A stretch of 64,000 nt of DNA from Larus michahellis. Lineage: Eukaryota > Chordata > Aves > Charadriiformes > Laridae. The notes under the pieces were generated by a model. The model was not told the origin of the DNA. It ran no database searches and saw nothing but the letters and a program-made list of their open reading frames with translations. Below are positions 1-10,655 of this stretch, piece by piece. The DNA is taken from NCBI RefSeq assembly GCF_964199755.1, contig NC_133917.1, positions 2,921,501 to 2,985,500 of the forward strand. The letters run 5' to 3'. Every line of letters begins with the position of its first letter. Position 1 is the first letter of the stretch. The translations under genes were made by a program, and so were the position numbers.

Positions 1-125
1 TCCTGGCTCCCTGAGCCAACTCCGTCGAGGGCACAGACACACTCCGTATTTTGGAGCACGTTTCCCCGCATCCGTCCCCACCCCCCCCCCCAGCCCAGGC
101 CTCCCAGCGGCTCTTCCTCTTCCAG

Positions 126-782
126 ATTTCTCCGACAGCACCAGCGAGCCCAGCATCCCAGGCTACAAGCCCAGGAAGGATGAAATTGGGAGTCCTGCGG
201 TGACGTGGCAGCTTCCCCCCACCCCGTACGACTCCCAAGCCCTTGCACGGGGCTGGGTGTGGGGGGGTGACCCTGGCGGGACTGGACATGGTGGTGGGGG
301 GGGGGTGACGGCGGGCCAGGCACGGGACAAACCTCCTCACCTTGTTCTGCCCACCTCGCCATTGCCGTCCCACCCCAATCGGCCAGCGGTGAGCCCCGGG
401 GGCCCTGCAGGAGGCTGGAGGGGATGTTGGGGACAGCAGCGTGGCGTGACAGGGTGGGGGGGGGGGGGGGAATGGGACGACACACGCGCCTGGGGAGGGC
501 CACCGGCACCACCCGCTGCTGAGCTTCCACCTCCCTCCCAGCCACAAGGTCCTGGACACCGGAGGGGCAGGAGTGGCGGATGCTCTCAGAGAACGCTGCG
601 GTGGGTGGGGATGGGGGGTCCCCATCCTGCCCCCCCCCCCCCGCCCCATTCACCCTCCTTCCTTCCCCCCCCCCGCCCCCCCTCAACCCCCACAGATCCC
701 AGGGAGAAAGATGGAAAACCTGCCCATCGCGGACAACAAGCCGGCTGACACAGAAGCCTGTATAAAGGAGATGCAGAAGTAA
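126..782 (+). CDS. 3' terminal exons of an unidentified gene
   Basis: Three exon-like pieces with splice signals can be seen: about 126-199 (after a cttccag acceptor, before gtgacg), about 542-600 (before gtgggt) and about 696-782, ending in TAA. The first reads FSDSTSEPSIPGYKPRKDEI in one frame; the last reads MENLPIADNKPADTEAC then IKEMQK and stop. The splice phases of the three pieces do not join simply, so the middle exon or one donor may be wrong. I do not recognise the protein. In human the neighbour on this side of MBD6 is DCTN2, convergent with MBD6, which fits the plus strand, but these residues do not resemble the DCTN2 C-terminus known to me. The 5' part lies outside the window. 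An AGTAAA near 1022 could serve as its poly(A) signal, which would overlap the MBD6 3' end. Confidence 0.35.
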
Positions 783-973
783 GACCCCCCCCTCCCACCA
801 ACCCCCAGGCATCCCTGTCCCCCCACCCCCACCCCCAGCAAAGGCCCTGCAAGCGCTGGGGAACCCCCCCTCCCACCCGGGGGGGGGCATCGCCAGCCCA
901 GCTCAAAGCGTATCTAAGTTGGCATCACCTCAGGGCACGCGCAGGGCCCAGCCGTGGGGTTTTAAATGCATCT

Positions 974-979
974 TTTAAT
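974..979 (-). terminator. MBD6: MBD6 candidate poly(A) signal (ATTAAA)
   Basis: The minus strand reads ATTAAA here, about 840 nt past the MBD6 stop. The stretch 983-1820 would then be its 3'UTR: G/C-homopolymer rich, with no other gene seen. The plus-strand gene to the left probably ends in the same place, so the two transcripts would meet tail to tail. Confidence 0.4.
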
Positions 980-1820
980 GGTGCATAACCCCCCCACGCA
1001 CCCCCCACCCCACCCCCGGCACAGTAAATCCAATTCCTGTCGGAAAGCTGTGACCCGGGGGACAGGGCGGGGGGAGGGGTGACGGGGGGGGGGGGGGAGA
1101 GGGAAATGTCTCCTCGTTGCCACCCGTGGAGCTGGGGGTAGCGTGTGCGTGTGGGGACGGGGACAGCCCAGGGCAGGGGCGCGCGGGCCCCCCCACCCCC
1201 CCCCCCCGGGCTGGCAGAGATGATTATTGCTGGTATGGCAAGGGCGGGGGGGCTAGGAAGGGCTGTGGGGGGGGATGACACCTGGTTTTTTGGTGAGGGA
1301 GAGCCTCTTGCTAAACTAACCCTGAGCAGATCTGGCCCTGGGACCGTGACACCCCCGGGGCCTGAGGTACCGGGGTGGGGGGGAGAGGAGACAGCTGCCC
1401 CCCCGCCCCCCGGGCAGGGATGGCTTCCCCCCCCCCGCCCCCCACCCTCGGTACATCCCATAGCACCAATCCTGTCCCCCCAGCCATGGGGGCTTCCCCG
1501 AGGGTGACGGAGGTGGGGGGGACGACGACACCGTTGACCCACCCCATATAGAAAATGGCTTCGGAAGTGCTGCGTCTGGGGAGGGGACAGTCACCCTGTG
1601 CTTGGAGTAACCCCCCCGCTCCAGTGCATCCCCCCCCGCCCCCCAACAACGCTGCCAGAGGGGGACCCAGGCAAGCGGGACATGCCCACAGCTGGGATGC
1701 GCTGCCGGTGCCTGTGGCCCGCAGCGGTGGAGGCGGGGGGGGGGGCGGGCTGTGATCGCCCCCCCCCCCCCCAGCCACGATCCATAGGTGGGTGCTGGGG
1801 GTGCCCCCACCCTGGCACTG

Positions 1821-4800
1821 TCACGTCAGCAGCTTCCTCCGGCGGTTCTTGACAGGGCGCCCAGGCCACCGAGCCACAGCCAGGTCCGCCTGGGAGCCGG
1901 GGGGGGGGGTGGGAGAGGCGGTGGAGGGGGGGCAGATTATGGGGCAGGTGGGGGGACACGACAGTCTCCCTTCCCATCTCCCCCCACCCCATCCCACCCC
2001 CCTCCTCGCTCTCCCTGTCCCCACTTACAGCGGGGCCGGCCCCAGGGCTGGTGCTGAGCCCCCTCCGCTGCGGAGTCTCCAGGCGGGTGCTGGGCCGGGG
2101 GGTGCTGCAAGGACCAGGGGGTCAGGTCTTGGGGGCAGGGGGGGGACGGAATGTGGCAGGGCTCCCCCCACCCCACATCCCCCCTGCGCTCACCTGGCCT
2201 TTCTCCTCCAGCCCCGGCAGGACGGGCGCAGGTGCAGGGAGTTCCCCTGTGCGAGGAGGGCGTCAGCATGGGGGTTCCCAGTACCCCCAGTGTCTCCCAG
2301 TCCACCCAGCGCCTCCCTACAGCTCCCAGCCCTGGGTTCACCCTAACACCTACTCCCAGTGCCCTCCCAGCTGCCCTCCCCAGCGCCCCTCAATGTCCCC
2401 GCTGGGTCCCAGTATCTCTCTGCTGCTCCCCCATGATACGCCCCATCCCAGCACACGCTCCCAGCGTCCCCCAGTACCTCCCAGTAGCAGACAACGTCCA
2501 CCAGTATGCCCACAACAGCACCCAAAGGTCGTACCCAGCGCCTCCCAGTATGTCCCCACCGGTGCCCTGTGGATCCTTATATCCAACCCAAGGGCTCCCA
2601 GTAGCATCCCCCCGCACAGGATCCAACGTTCCCCAGTAGCTCCCAGTACCTTGATCTCCTCCACTCTGAGCTGCTGCTCAGCGGCCAGGATGTTCCCATT
2701 GCAGCGCCAGGCAGGGTGGGGGGCCGGGGGGGCTGCGGGGGGAAGCCCCTTCCCACCCTTGTCCCCCACCTGCCCGTTGAAGTGCCGCCGAGTGCTCCAG
2801 CCCCCCCGGCCAGCCCCACGCCGGGGGGTCTTGCTGCTGGGGGGCCCACAAAGGGACGGCGTCTCCCTGTCGAGCCCCTCGGCCCACCGGCGGCCCCGTT
2901 TGCGGGGGAGCCGTGAGGTGGGGCACCCCCGGGCACCCCCACTGGCTCTGGGGCTGCCCGGCTCGGCCGGATGGGGCTCAGGGAGCTCTAAGGCACTTGG
3001 GGTGCCCTCGGGGGGGGCAGGAGGTGCAGGGGGGCTGGGGGAGCCTCCAGCACTGGGACCCAACAGTGTCGCTGACTTCTCGGGGGAGCCGAACCTGGGG
3101 CCCAGCTGCCGGGCGGGGGGGGGGGGGAGGGGGCAGCGAGAGTCAGCACACCCCCCCCCCCATATCCCTCCTTGTCCCATACAACCCCCATACCCTCCCC
3201 CCCGCCCAGCCCAGCCCTGGATCCTCCCTGCAGCCCGTGTTCACCTTCCATGTTTCCCCATCACTCCCGCGGCACACTGACAACCCCCCTGCAACCCCCG
3301 CCAAGCCCCCCCAAAGCCCGCTATTCCCCTAACACCCCCAGGCTCCGCACGCTCCCCAAGTCCCCACGTTTTCCCCCTCCGACAACCCTACGCCCCCCCC
3401 CCATCCTTTCCTGTGCCCTCCCCTGCCCTTCATAAACCACTGCCCAGCACCTCCTGGCCCTGCCACCCCCACATGTTCGTCTCCCCCCTCCCAACCCCCT
3501 GGAAAGTCCCAGGGCCCCTCCAGCCCTCCCTGCCCCTCGCGCCCCCACCCCTGCAGCCCACCTGCAGGCTCTGGAGCAGGCTAGCCAGGGGGCCAGCGGT
3601 GCCGAGGGGGGAGCCCGGACTTAGGGACAGTCCCAGGGGGGGCAGCAGTGGCTGGTTCTGGAGGAGGGGGCTCAGCGCCGGTACGTTGCCTGGGGTGGGG
3701 GACAAGGGAGAAGCAGAATGCTTCCAGGGGCACCCCCTGGCACGCAGCACGCCCCCGGTGCCCCCCCCCACCCCCCGCCATGGAACCAAGCACCCCTCCA
3801 CCAACGCCTGGGGGTGTCCCCGAGGTGCCACTCACCCAGCAGCGTGGCACTGAGCAGGGCGGGCGCCAGCAGGTTGAGAGGCTCCAGAGCGCCGGTGGGG
3901 CTGGCGGGGGCCCGGCCCTCCTCGCCCGGGGGCTCAGTAGTCGCGGGGAGGGCGCCGCTCGAGGTAGGTGCCACAGAGGGGCTGGCAAGGCTGGACTGCC
4001 GGCGAGAAGGGCAAGTTGGGGGCACCCCCAAGACACGAGGCAGAGCCACGCACGCACCTGCCCCCCCGCCAAGGGTGTCCTCGTCCTTCTCCCACGCCCC
4101 GGGGACGAGCGCCCTCCTCCCTCCCCGGGGACACAGAAATACCCCCACCTTCCTCCCAAGGGGGAGCCGCTCCTCCCCTACCCCAACCCCTTCCACGTTC
4201 TCCTCCCTGGGGGCAAACGCCCTCCCCTCCCTCCCTCCCTGCCCGCCATCCCGGTGACAAACACCCCTCCTGCCAGCGCCTTGGGGACCACGTCCCCCCT
4301 GCTGCTGCGCTGCTGGCAAATTCCTTCCTCTTCCCCAGGTTTAAATACACACCTGAGATCATGCACCTGCGGGGGCAACCCCCCCCCAATCCCCCCCCCC
4401 AAATCCCCCCCCAATCCCCCCCCCCAGGTACCATTACCCATTCCCCTGAAGAGAGGAAACAGCTTCACCCATCGCCCCCCGCCCTTAGCAAGGGGGAAAC
4501 TCCCCCTTCATCACCCTCCTCCTTCCAAGGCACAGATACCACCCCCCCACACACACCTCCCTGGGGCAACCCCCCTGTTCCCAGGGGCTTCCCTCACCGG
4601 GGGGGCGGCGGGGGCAGGCTCGGGGGGGCCCAACCCAGCAGCCAGCAGCGCGGGGTGGAGGGCGAGGGAGGCGGGCAGCGCGGAGAAGAACGGGGCTCGG
4701 TCGGGCAGCGCCGGGCAGCCCTCGGGGCTCCTCTGGCGAGGGGCGGGGGACAGGGGCAGCAGGGCAGAGAGCAGCGTCCCCGGCGAGGGCAGCAGGTCCA

Positions 4801-7498
4801 GGGCGGGCAGGGAGACGCCGAGGGGCAGCGGGAGCAGAGAGGCCGCCAGCAGGGAGGGCAGGCTGGGCCCCTCGGGGTCTCCCCCGCAGGCTGGGGGGTG
4901 CTGGCCCAGGGCTAGCGAGAAGGGCAGGGTGGCCAGGAGGAGGCCCGGTGGCAGGGAGCCCCCCAGTGCCAGCGCCTGCTCCTGCCCCGCCAAGGCTACG
5001 GGTTTGGTCGCAGGGGGCAGCGGGCAGCCCGGCGCCCCCCCAGCACCCCCCTCCCGATTACTGCCAGCCCCTGGGGCCACAGCGCCTTTGGGGACACCTG
5101 GAGAAGCTGCAGCACCTGCAGGGGACAGGGCAGAGCACGGGGCTGCCACGGCCACGTCCGCAGCAGGCCCACGGACGCAAACCACCCCCATCCTGCCAGA
5201 CCCACGCATCCCACCGGAACGATCCCGCAGCCGGGTCCCACCACATCCCACACGAACCACAGCCACGTCCCACCGGGTCCCACCACATCCCGGCGAGATC
5301 CAGGATCGCATCCTACCAGGTCCCACCACCCGCAGCACGGACCCACGGCCACCTCCCACTGCGTCCCACCGCCTCCCGGCCCAGCCCCATGGACGCAGGG
5401 GGCTCTCTCGGGGCAGGAACCTCCCCAGCACCGCTGCTGCAGCCACCCCAGGGTGGGGTCCGTCCCCCCTGCTCCCCACCAGCTGCCTGGCCCTACGGGT
5501 ACTGCCCCACATACCTGGGCCACCGGTCAGGCCAGAGGCTTTTGACCGCGGGGAGGTCCCTGAGGTGGGTTCGGAAGATGCTGCCAGCTGCCCGAAGAGA
5601 CCCAGGAGCTGCCCGCTGACGTCCCGGCCAGGGGGCAGGAGCCCAGTGCCAGGGCAGGGCGAGCCGTTGGTGGCAGGTAGGGGGCCCAGTGGAAGGTTGG
5701 ACCCCCCTGGACCCCCTTCCCCGGGGTAGCCCTGAGCACCCAGCAGGCTCAGCAGGGCTACCAGAGGCTGCCCGATCACCGCGGGGGGCGTCCCTTTAGG
5801 TTCAGGGGGCACCCTGGGAGCTGCCGGCTCTGGGGGGTCGGGGCGCCATCGGGCCCCCCTGCCCGGGGCGCACTCAGCCAGGAGAGAGAGCAACGTGGCG
5901 GGGGGGAGCGGGCAGGGGGGTAAAGTGCTGGGGGCGGGCGTGAGGTGGGGGCTGCCCAGCTGGGCCTCGGCGGCCGAGCTCAGCAGGCTGCTGGCAGAGA
6001 AGGGGGGGCTTGTTGGTGGCAGCCCCAAAAAGCCCCCGCCCTCGGGGACAGCGTCTAAGGGCACTGGTGGGTTATTGCTGCTGGGGCTGGTTAAGGCATC
6101 GCTGACTGGAGAATCCACCTCGCCCACCTGGGGGGCACCGGCGGTGGCTGACAGGGACGGCCCCGGCCCTTCTCCAGTGGCCCCCGGCGATGGGCCTGCC
6201 CAGTTGCTAGTCCTGCCCGGGGGGCACTGGCTCTGGGCCACGGGGGATCTGGGGGGAGTGGCTGCATCCGGCGGGGGCAAGGGGAGGCCAAAGCAGGGGC
6301 TAGTAGGTGAGCAGGCGTCAGGGGTGCCGGCGGCCCCGGGGACGATGCCATGGGGCTGCAGGAAGGGCGAGGCGACGAGCCAGGTCCCCGTGGGGGTAGA
6401 TGTGGCCTCCGGGGTCTTCGTCCCCAAGGGGACCCTGGGGAAGCTGCCGAGAGCGCCGGGCAGGGGGGTGCCGGTGCTGGGGACGGTGGGCGGGTGCCCC
6501 TCTGCTGAGAGCAGCGGGGTCAGGCCGGGACCTGCAGGGAACCACGGGGGTCAGGCAGGCACCAGCAGGGCCTGGGCACCCCATCCGAAAACTGGGATGG
6601 ATTGGGAAGGCGGGGGGGACGGGAAAGATGGCAGGGGGGACAGGATGCGGACAGAGGCAACGGGGGAGCCCTGGGAACTGCGGGGAAAGCAGGAGGGCAC
6701 CGAGGGGACTAGGGTGGGTGGCGAGAACCCAGGACGTACAAGGGAGACAGGAAGGGTCTGGGACCGGCGAGGCACGACCGGGTGGTGACGGGGACAAGGA
6801 CAGGACACCAGCGGGGACTCGGGGGAGGACGGGCCAGGAACTAGCGCGGATCCTGGTACCTGTGCCTGGGCGGCAGAGGCCTGGGGGGCCCTCCATGCTG
6901 TGGTAGAGCGTAGCCATGGCTGCTGTTTTCCGGCGGTGGTTGCAGAGTTTGGTCATGTCCTGCTGGCCCTGGGCTCCAGGGGCCCCTCGCCCGGCCACTG
7001 CTGCCCCGGGGTCGAAGTTAAATACCTGCAGGGATGGGAGCAGGCTGAAAGCGGCGACCAGCCCCCCTGCAGGGGACCCCCAGATCTCACTCCCCCTTCC
7101 CGCAGCCAGGACCATCCTTCGCAGCCCCCCCCACCCCCCGCCATGTCCAGGGGGTGCCCCGGCGCAGCCCTCCCCGCCCCCCCCACCCCGCCCCAGACCT
7201 TGTGCATGTCGAGGGGACACTCGAGGCCACACTTGCAGGTCCCGTCGGCCAGGAGGTAGGCGCAGGTCTGCTCCAGTGAGGTCAGCGCCGCGCCGCTGGG
7301 GCTGGGGGGGGGGGGCACAGGGGGTGAGGGGGGGGCTGGGGAGAGGGGTTAGGGGGTGGGATGGCGGGGGGGGGGCTGCTCCTACCTGATGTAGCAGACA
7401 GAGCCCTCCTCCACCTTGCGCTGCCAGCCCACGGGCACGGGCCCGGCCGACGGGGACGCGGGTCGGTCTGTCCTGGTGCCACCATCGCCGCTGCTCAT
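1821..7498 (-). CDS. MBD6: MBD6, methyl-CpG-binding-domain protein 6 (complete CDS, 11 exons, 952 aa)
   Basis: Nuclear protein; in mammals MBD5/6 bind the BAP1 polycomb deubiquitinase complex rather than methylated DNA. Coding exons on the minus strand, high to low: 7386-7498, 7199-7301, 6860-7025, 5515-6531, 4598-5115, 3836-3995, 3562-3689, 2650-3105, 2194-2246, 2029-2104, 1821-1889. All have GT/AG ends, agree in phase and sum to 953 codons. The MBD (about residues 20-76) contains [18 protein letters not shown] and [21 protein letters not shown] near residue 99 and MATLY follow, as in human MBD6. The long middle is Pro/Ser/Leu-rich and disordered-looking. The C-terminus keeps the paralogue-specific FNGQ and a basic tail [14 protein letters not shown] that matches human PGRPAKNKRRKLAP. 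Length is near human (about 1,003). Divergent from DDIT3. Identity is firm; small exon edges in the Pro-rich part are less sure. Confidence 0.93.
2250..2649. repeat. CCCAGT-rich degenerate tandem repeat in an MBD6 intron
   Basis: The intron between MBD6 exons 2194-2246 and 2650-3105 is made of short, imperfect units built on cagtnnctccca/cccagta. Both strands stay open for long stretches because the units lack stops; nothing here looks coding. Confidence 0.55.
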
Positions 7499-8034
7499 TG
7501 TGGCCCCGCGTCGCACTGACACCTGCGGCGGGCACTGCCGGGGGGGGGTGGGGGGGTGTCACACCGAGAACGTGGCGGGGGGGTGGTGGGAAGCAAACAG
7601 GACAACAGGACACAGCAGGACCGGGGGTGCCAGGGCACTGGAGGGGGGGGGGGGGCAGAGCCATAAGGCAGCAGCAGGGGTCCTCAGGGGGTGCCCAGGG
7701 ATATGGAGCGGGACTGGGGAGAGCAGCTGCCCCCCCCCCCCGCCCTGTTAATCCCGGTGTTTGGGTCGGGAAGGGACAACAGTGACCTACAAACCGCCGT
7801 CGAGGAACCACAGTGAAAAGGCCAACAGCTGCCGCGGGGCCTAATCCCGCTGGAGGGGGGGGGCCCGAGGGGACCGGAGCCGGGAGGGGGCGGGGGGGGG
7901 GCACCTCTCACCTGCTTATCCCTGCGAGCATCTCGGCGTCGAGCCCACGGGCGGGGGGCGGCGGTGCCCGGCGCTGCCCTGGAGCTGCAGGGCAGAGAGG
8001 CTCAGCCTGAACTTGGGGGAAGCCGGGGGCTGGG

Positions 8035-8205
8035 GGGGGGGGGGCCAGCACCCGGGCAGGGCCCCACAGCCGGGTGCGGGGGGGCGCAGAACCCAGGCAG
8101 GACCCCACAGCCATTGCCGGGGGTGGGGGGGCAGCACCCGGGCAGGGCCCCACAGCCGGGGGGGGGGCGGGCAGCAGCACCCGGGCAGGGCCCCGCAGGC
8201 GGGCT
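8035..8205. repeat. Tandem repeat (about 43 bp x 4) upstream of the MBD6 start
   Basis: Four imperfect units carry cagcacccgggcagggcccc or close variants, starting near 8045, 8090, 8131 and 8175. They lie between the MBD6 start-codon exon and its CpG-rich promoter, so in the 5' intron or leader of MBD6. The remainder of 7500-8480 is G/C-rich with no other gene seen. An ATG followed by a splice donor on the minus strand near 8510 may mark an alternative first exon. Confidence 0.6.
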
Positions 8206-8489
8206 CCTGTCGTTCCCCCCCCCCCGCCCCGGTCCCCCAGGCGGTGACACGCAGGTGACCCTCCCCATCGCCCCCGCCCCAGGGGAGGGTAACGAGGGGG
8301 CGGCGGGGTCACCGTGTCGTCGCCCCCCCCCTTCCCCGAACACCGGAGGGGGGATGGACACAGGCCAAGCCCCCCACAGCCCCCCACCGCCGCTGCAGGG
8401 GGAGGGGAGTGAGAATGGCGGGGGGGGGGGGCGTGACATGCGTGTGTATCCTCAGCCAGCGGGGGAGGGGGGAACAGGGCGCCCCGGCC

Positions 8490-9045
8490 CCGCACCCACC
8501 TGCGGTCATGGCGGCGGCACCGGGCACCGGGTCCCCGCTTCGGCCCCGCCAGGAAGAGGCGGGACAGCGCGCGCGCGCGGCGGCGGCGGCGGCGGTGGGG
8601 CGGGGGAAGGAGGTGGGGGGGGGGCGATCCCGGCGTGCCTCACGGGGGAAGGGGGGCACCGGGTATGGCCCCCCCACTCCGGCGCCTCACCGGGGCGACG
8701 CCGCCCGTGTCCTGGGAAACGCCGGGGCCGTGATGGGGCCGAGGCCGGGGCCGCACCGCGCCCCGGGGCTGGAGGAGGCTGCGGCCGCACAGCCCGGCCC
8801 TCCCCCGCCGCGGCGCTGCGGGCCCTTTAAGGCGGGGCGGGGCCGGTTTCCAACCATTGCATCATCCCCCCGCGTGACTCACCCCCACCGGGACCGCTCC
8901 CCCCCTCCCCGCCCCTCCTCCGCCCGCTCCGATTGGCTGGCACCGCCCCGCGCGTCACGGCGCGGCGGGCGCCGGTTGGCTGCGGCCGGCACGAGCGTTG
9001 CGTCAGGCGCGTGAGCCTTAAAAAGGGGGCGCGGGCGGCGGCGGC
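8490..9045. promoter_or_regulatory. Divergent MBD6/DDIT3 promoter with stress-response elements
   Basis: A CpG-rich stretch separates the two head-to-head genes. On the DDIT3 side it contains ATTGCATCA at 8856-8864, identical to the core of the amino-acid response element (C/EBP-ATF composite) known from mammalian CHOP promoters. An AP-1 site TGACTCA follows at 8875-8881, a reversed CCAAT box at 8932-8936, and a second C/EBP-ATF-like TTGCGTCA at 8998-9005. A TATA-like TTAAAAA at 9018-9024 suggests a DDIT3 start near 9045-9050. I did not find a perfect ERSE (CCAAT-N9-CCACG). Factor binding is inferred from the mammalian gene. Confidence 0.75.
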
Positions 9046-9073
9046 GCGGCGGGAGCGGAGCAGCGCGAGGACG

Positions 9074-9642
9074 ATGCGGACGACGATGAGCGGGGGGCAG
9101 CGCTCGGGCCGGGGCCGCGGGGAGCCGGGGCCGCCCAGGAAGGTGCGGGGGGAGAACCGCCTCTGGGGCCTTGCCGGGGGGAGGAGGGACGGAAGGACCT
9201 CGGGGGATGCTGTGGGGGGAGGGGGGTTGCTGCCGGGGGCCGGGCTCCGGAGGGAGGGGGGACGGAGGAGCGTCGGGGGCTGGGGGGGATAGGACGACGA
9301 CAGACATACCGGGGGCTGCTGGCGGGGGCGGGACAGTGGGGAGCGGCCCTCGGGGCGGGGGGAGGAGGTGTTGATATCATGCCCATCGGTGCTGGGGGCC
9401 CACCGGGGTGCCCGCAGGCCGCCCCCGCGGCGCACACACCCCCCCCCCGGGGCAGGGTAGACCCATATGTTTTCGTCCTCCCTCCCCTGAGCTGGCAGCG
9501 CCCCCGAGAGCGGGGTGGGTACTCTGAACCCCTAGGGAACCCTCTGGGGGGGGCGGGGGAGGGCAAAGTCTGACTCTGCCCCTCTTCCTCCCCCCCCCAG
9601 GCATCCAGGAGAAAGTGCATCCTTGTCGGCCACCACACCTGA
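9074..9642 (+). CDS. DDIT3: DDIT3 leader upstream ORF (36 codons, spliced)
   Basis: The DDIT3 leader is split into exon 1 (ending at 9142) and exon 2 (9601-9648), with the main ATG in exon 3. An ATG at 9074 opens a frame of 23 codons to the exon 1 donor. It continues in phase for 13 codons in exon 2 to TGA at 9640-9642. The peptide starts MRTTMSGGQR and ends ASRRKCILVGHHT. The human CHOP uORF (34 aa, starting MLKMSGWQRQ and ending CSRRKCIFIHHHT) has the same two-AUG start, the MSG-x-QR motif and the basic SRRKCI near the C-terminus, which is the part linked to ribosome stalling. The stop lies only about 30 nt before the main ATG in the mature message. In mammals this uORF holds CHOP translation down until eIF2 is phosphorylated; the same role is inferred here. 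Confidence 0.85.
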
Positions 9643-9796
9643 GAGCAGGTAACTGTGGGGGGTGGGGGAAGCACCCTGGGGCTGCTGGAGACCAGCCCAC
9701 CCCCCCCTCTGCGGGGAGCGACACCCCAGAGCTGGGGGTCCTGGCCCCCCCTCACCCCCTTTCCCCCCCCAGCCCCGCGCTGGCCTGGAGGTGACA

Positions 9797-10447
9797 ATGG
9801 CAGCCGAGGGGCTGCCTGCGGGGACACCCGCTGGCACCCTGCCCAGCTGGGAGCTGGAGGCCTGGTACCAGGACCTGCAGGAGGTGCTGGCAGCAGCGGA
9901 GCCCAGTGGGCCCTCTACACCCTGGGGGGCTGAACAGGTGAGATGGGGGGCCGGTGACAGTCCAGGTGGGTGTGGGGGGGGTGACAGGGCAGGGGACACC
10001 TATTGACTGGGGCTGGCTCCTTCTCTCTCCCCACAGGCTCCGCTGTGGGGCACGGAGGGGGCCGCCGGTGCGGGGCCGGAGGGCTGCGAGCTGGATGCTG
10101 CCCTGGCTGCGGAGCTGCTGGAGCTGCTGGGACCAGAGAGCACAGCGGGCACGCAGCCAGCAGGACCCCCGGGCTCGGCCTCCAGCAGCAGCCCCCCGCC
10201 CCGGCCAGCTGCGGAGGAGGATGAGGCGGGGGCAGGCACGGGGCGTGGGGTGAAGAGGAAGAGGTGCGGTGGCCCAGCGGCCAGCAGGGAGCTGGCGAAG
10301 AGCCGGGAGCGGGCCAACGAGCAGCGGGTGCTGGAGCTGACGGCCCACAACGAGCAGCTGCGGGAGGAGATCCGGCGGCTCAGCGCTGAGGTGGAGCGTA
10401 CGAGGGCGGCCCTCATCGACCGCATCGTCAACCTCCGCCGCAATTAG
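9797..10447 (+). CDS. DDIT3: DDIT3 / CHOP, C/EBP-homologous bZIP factor (183 aa)
   Basis: Stress-induced nuclear bZIP protein that heterodimerises with C/EBP family members downstream of PERK-eIF2-ATF4. Coding exons are 9797-9937 and 10037-10447, phase 0 junction, stop TAG. The N-terminus contains SWELEAWYQDLQEVL, nearly the human sequence. The middle is Ala/Glu/Pro-rich and poorly conserved. The C-terminal bZIP (about residues 117-183) has KRKRCGGPAA, a basic region broken by Gly/Pro as in mammalian CHOP, then SRERANEQRVLELTAHNEQL and a zipper ending ALIDRIVNLRRN (human ALIDRMVNLHQA). Length is 183 against 169 in human. Flanked by MBD6 (divergent) and MARS1 (convergent), the human order. Regulated by the leader uORF and response elements described separately. 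Confidence 0.95.
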
Positions 10448-10564
10448 CACCACCACGGCCCCCGCGGACCTGGGGGGCAGCCATGAACTGGAGGGGCAAT
10501 GCCCCGCCGGCACAGACTGATGCCGTGGGGAGGGCACTGCTTCCATACGCCATTGTATAGCTTT

Positions 10565-10580
10565 TGTATTTTATTACATG
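10565..10580. terminator. Shared tail-to-tail 3' ends of DDIT3 and MARS1
   Basis: On the minus strand AATAAA lies at 10570-10575, about 80 nt past the MARS1 stop, so the MARS1 message ends near 10550. The DDIT3 3'UTR (from 10448) runs into the same AT-rich island. No canonical plus-strand AATAAA was seen, so the exact DDIT3 end is uncertain. Confidence 0.6.
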
Positions 10581-10655
10581 CACGTAACCGCCCGCCACAG
10601 CCCAGTCTGGTCTCTGGGTAGTGCTGGAGCTGCTCCCCAGCGCAGGAGCCAGGTG

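Noticed and set aside
3648-5729. Open frame of 693 codons on the plus strand
   Set aside because: Antisense to the MBD6 Pro-rich exons; Pro/Arg/Ser-rich composition comes from GC-rich sequence lacking stops, and it crosses MBD6 splice sites.
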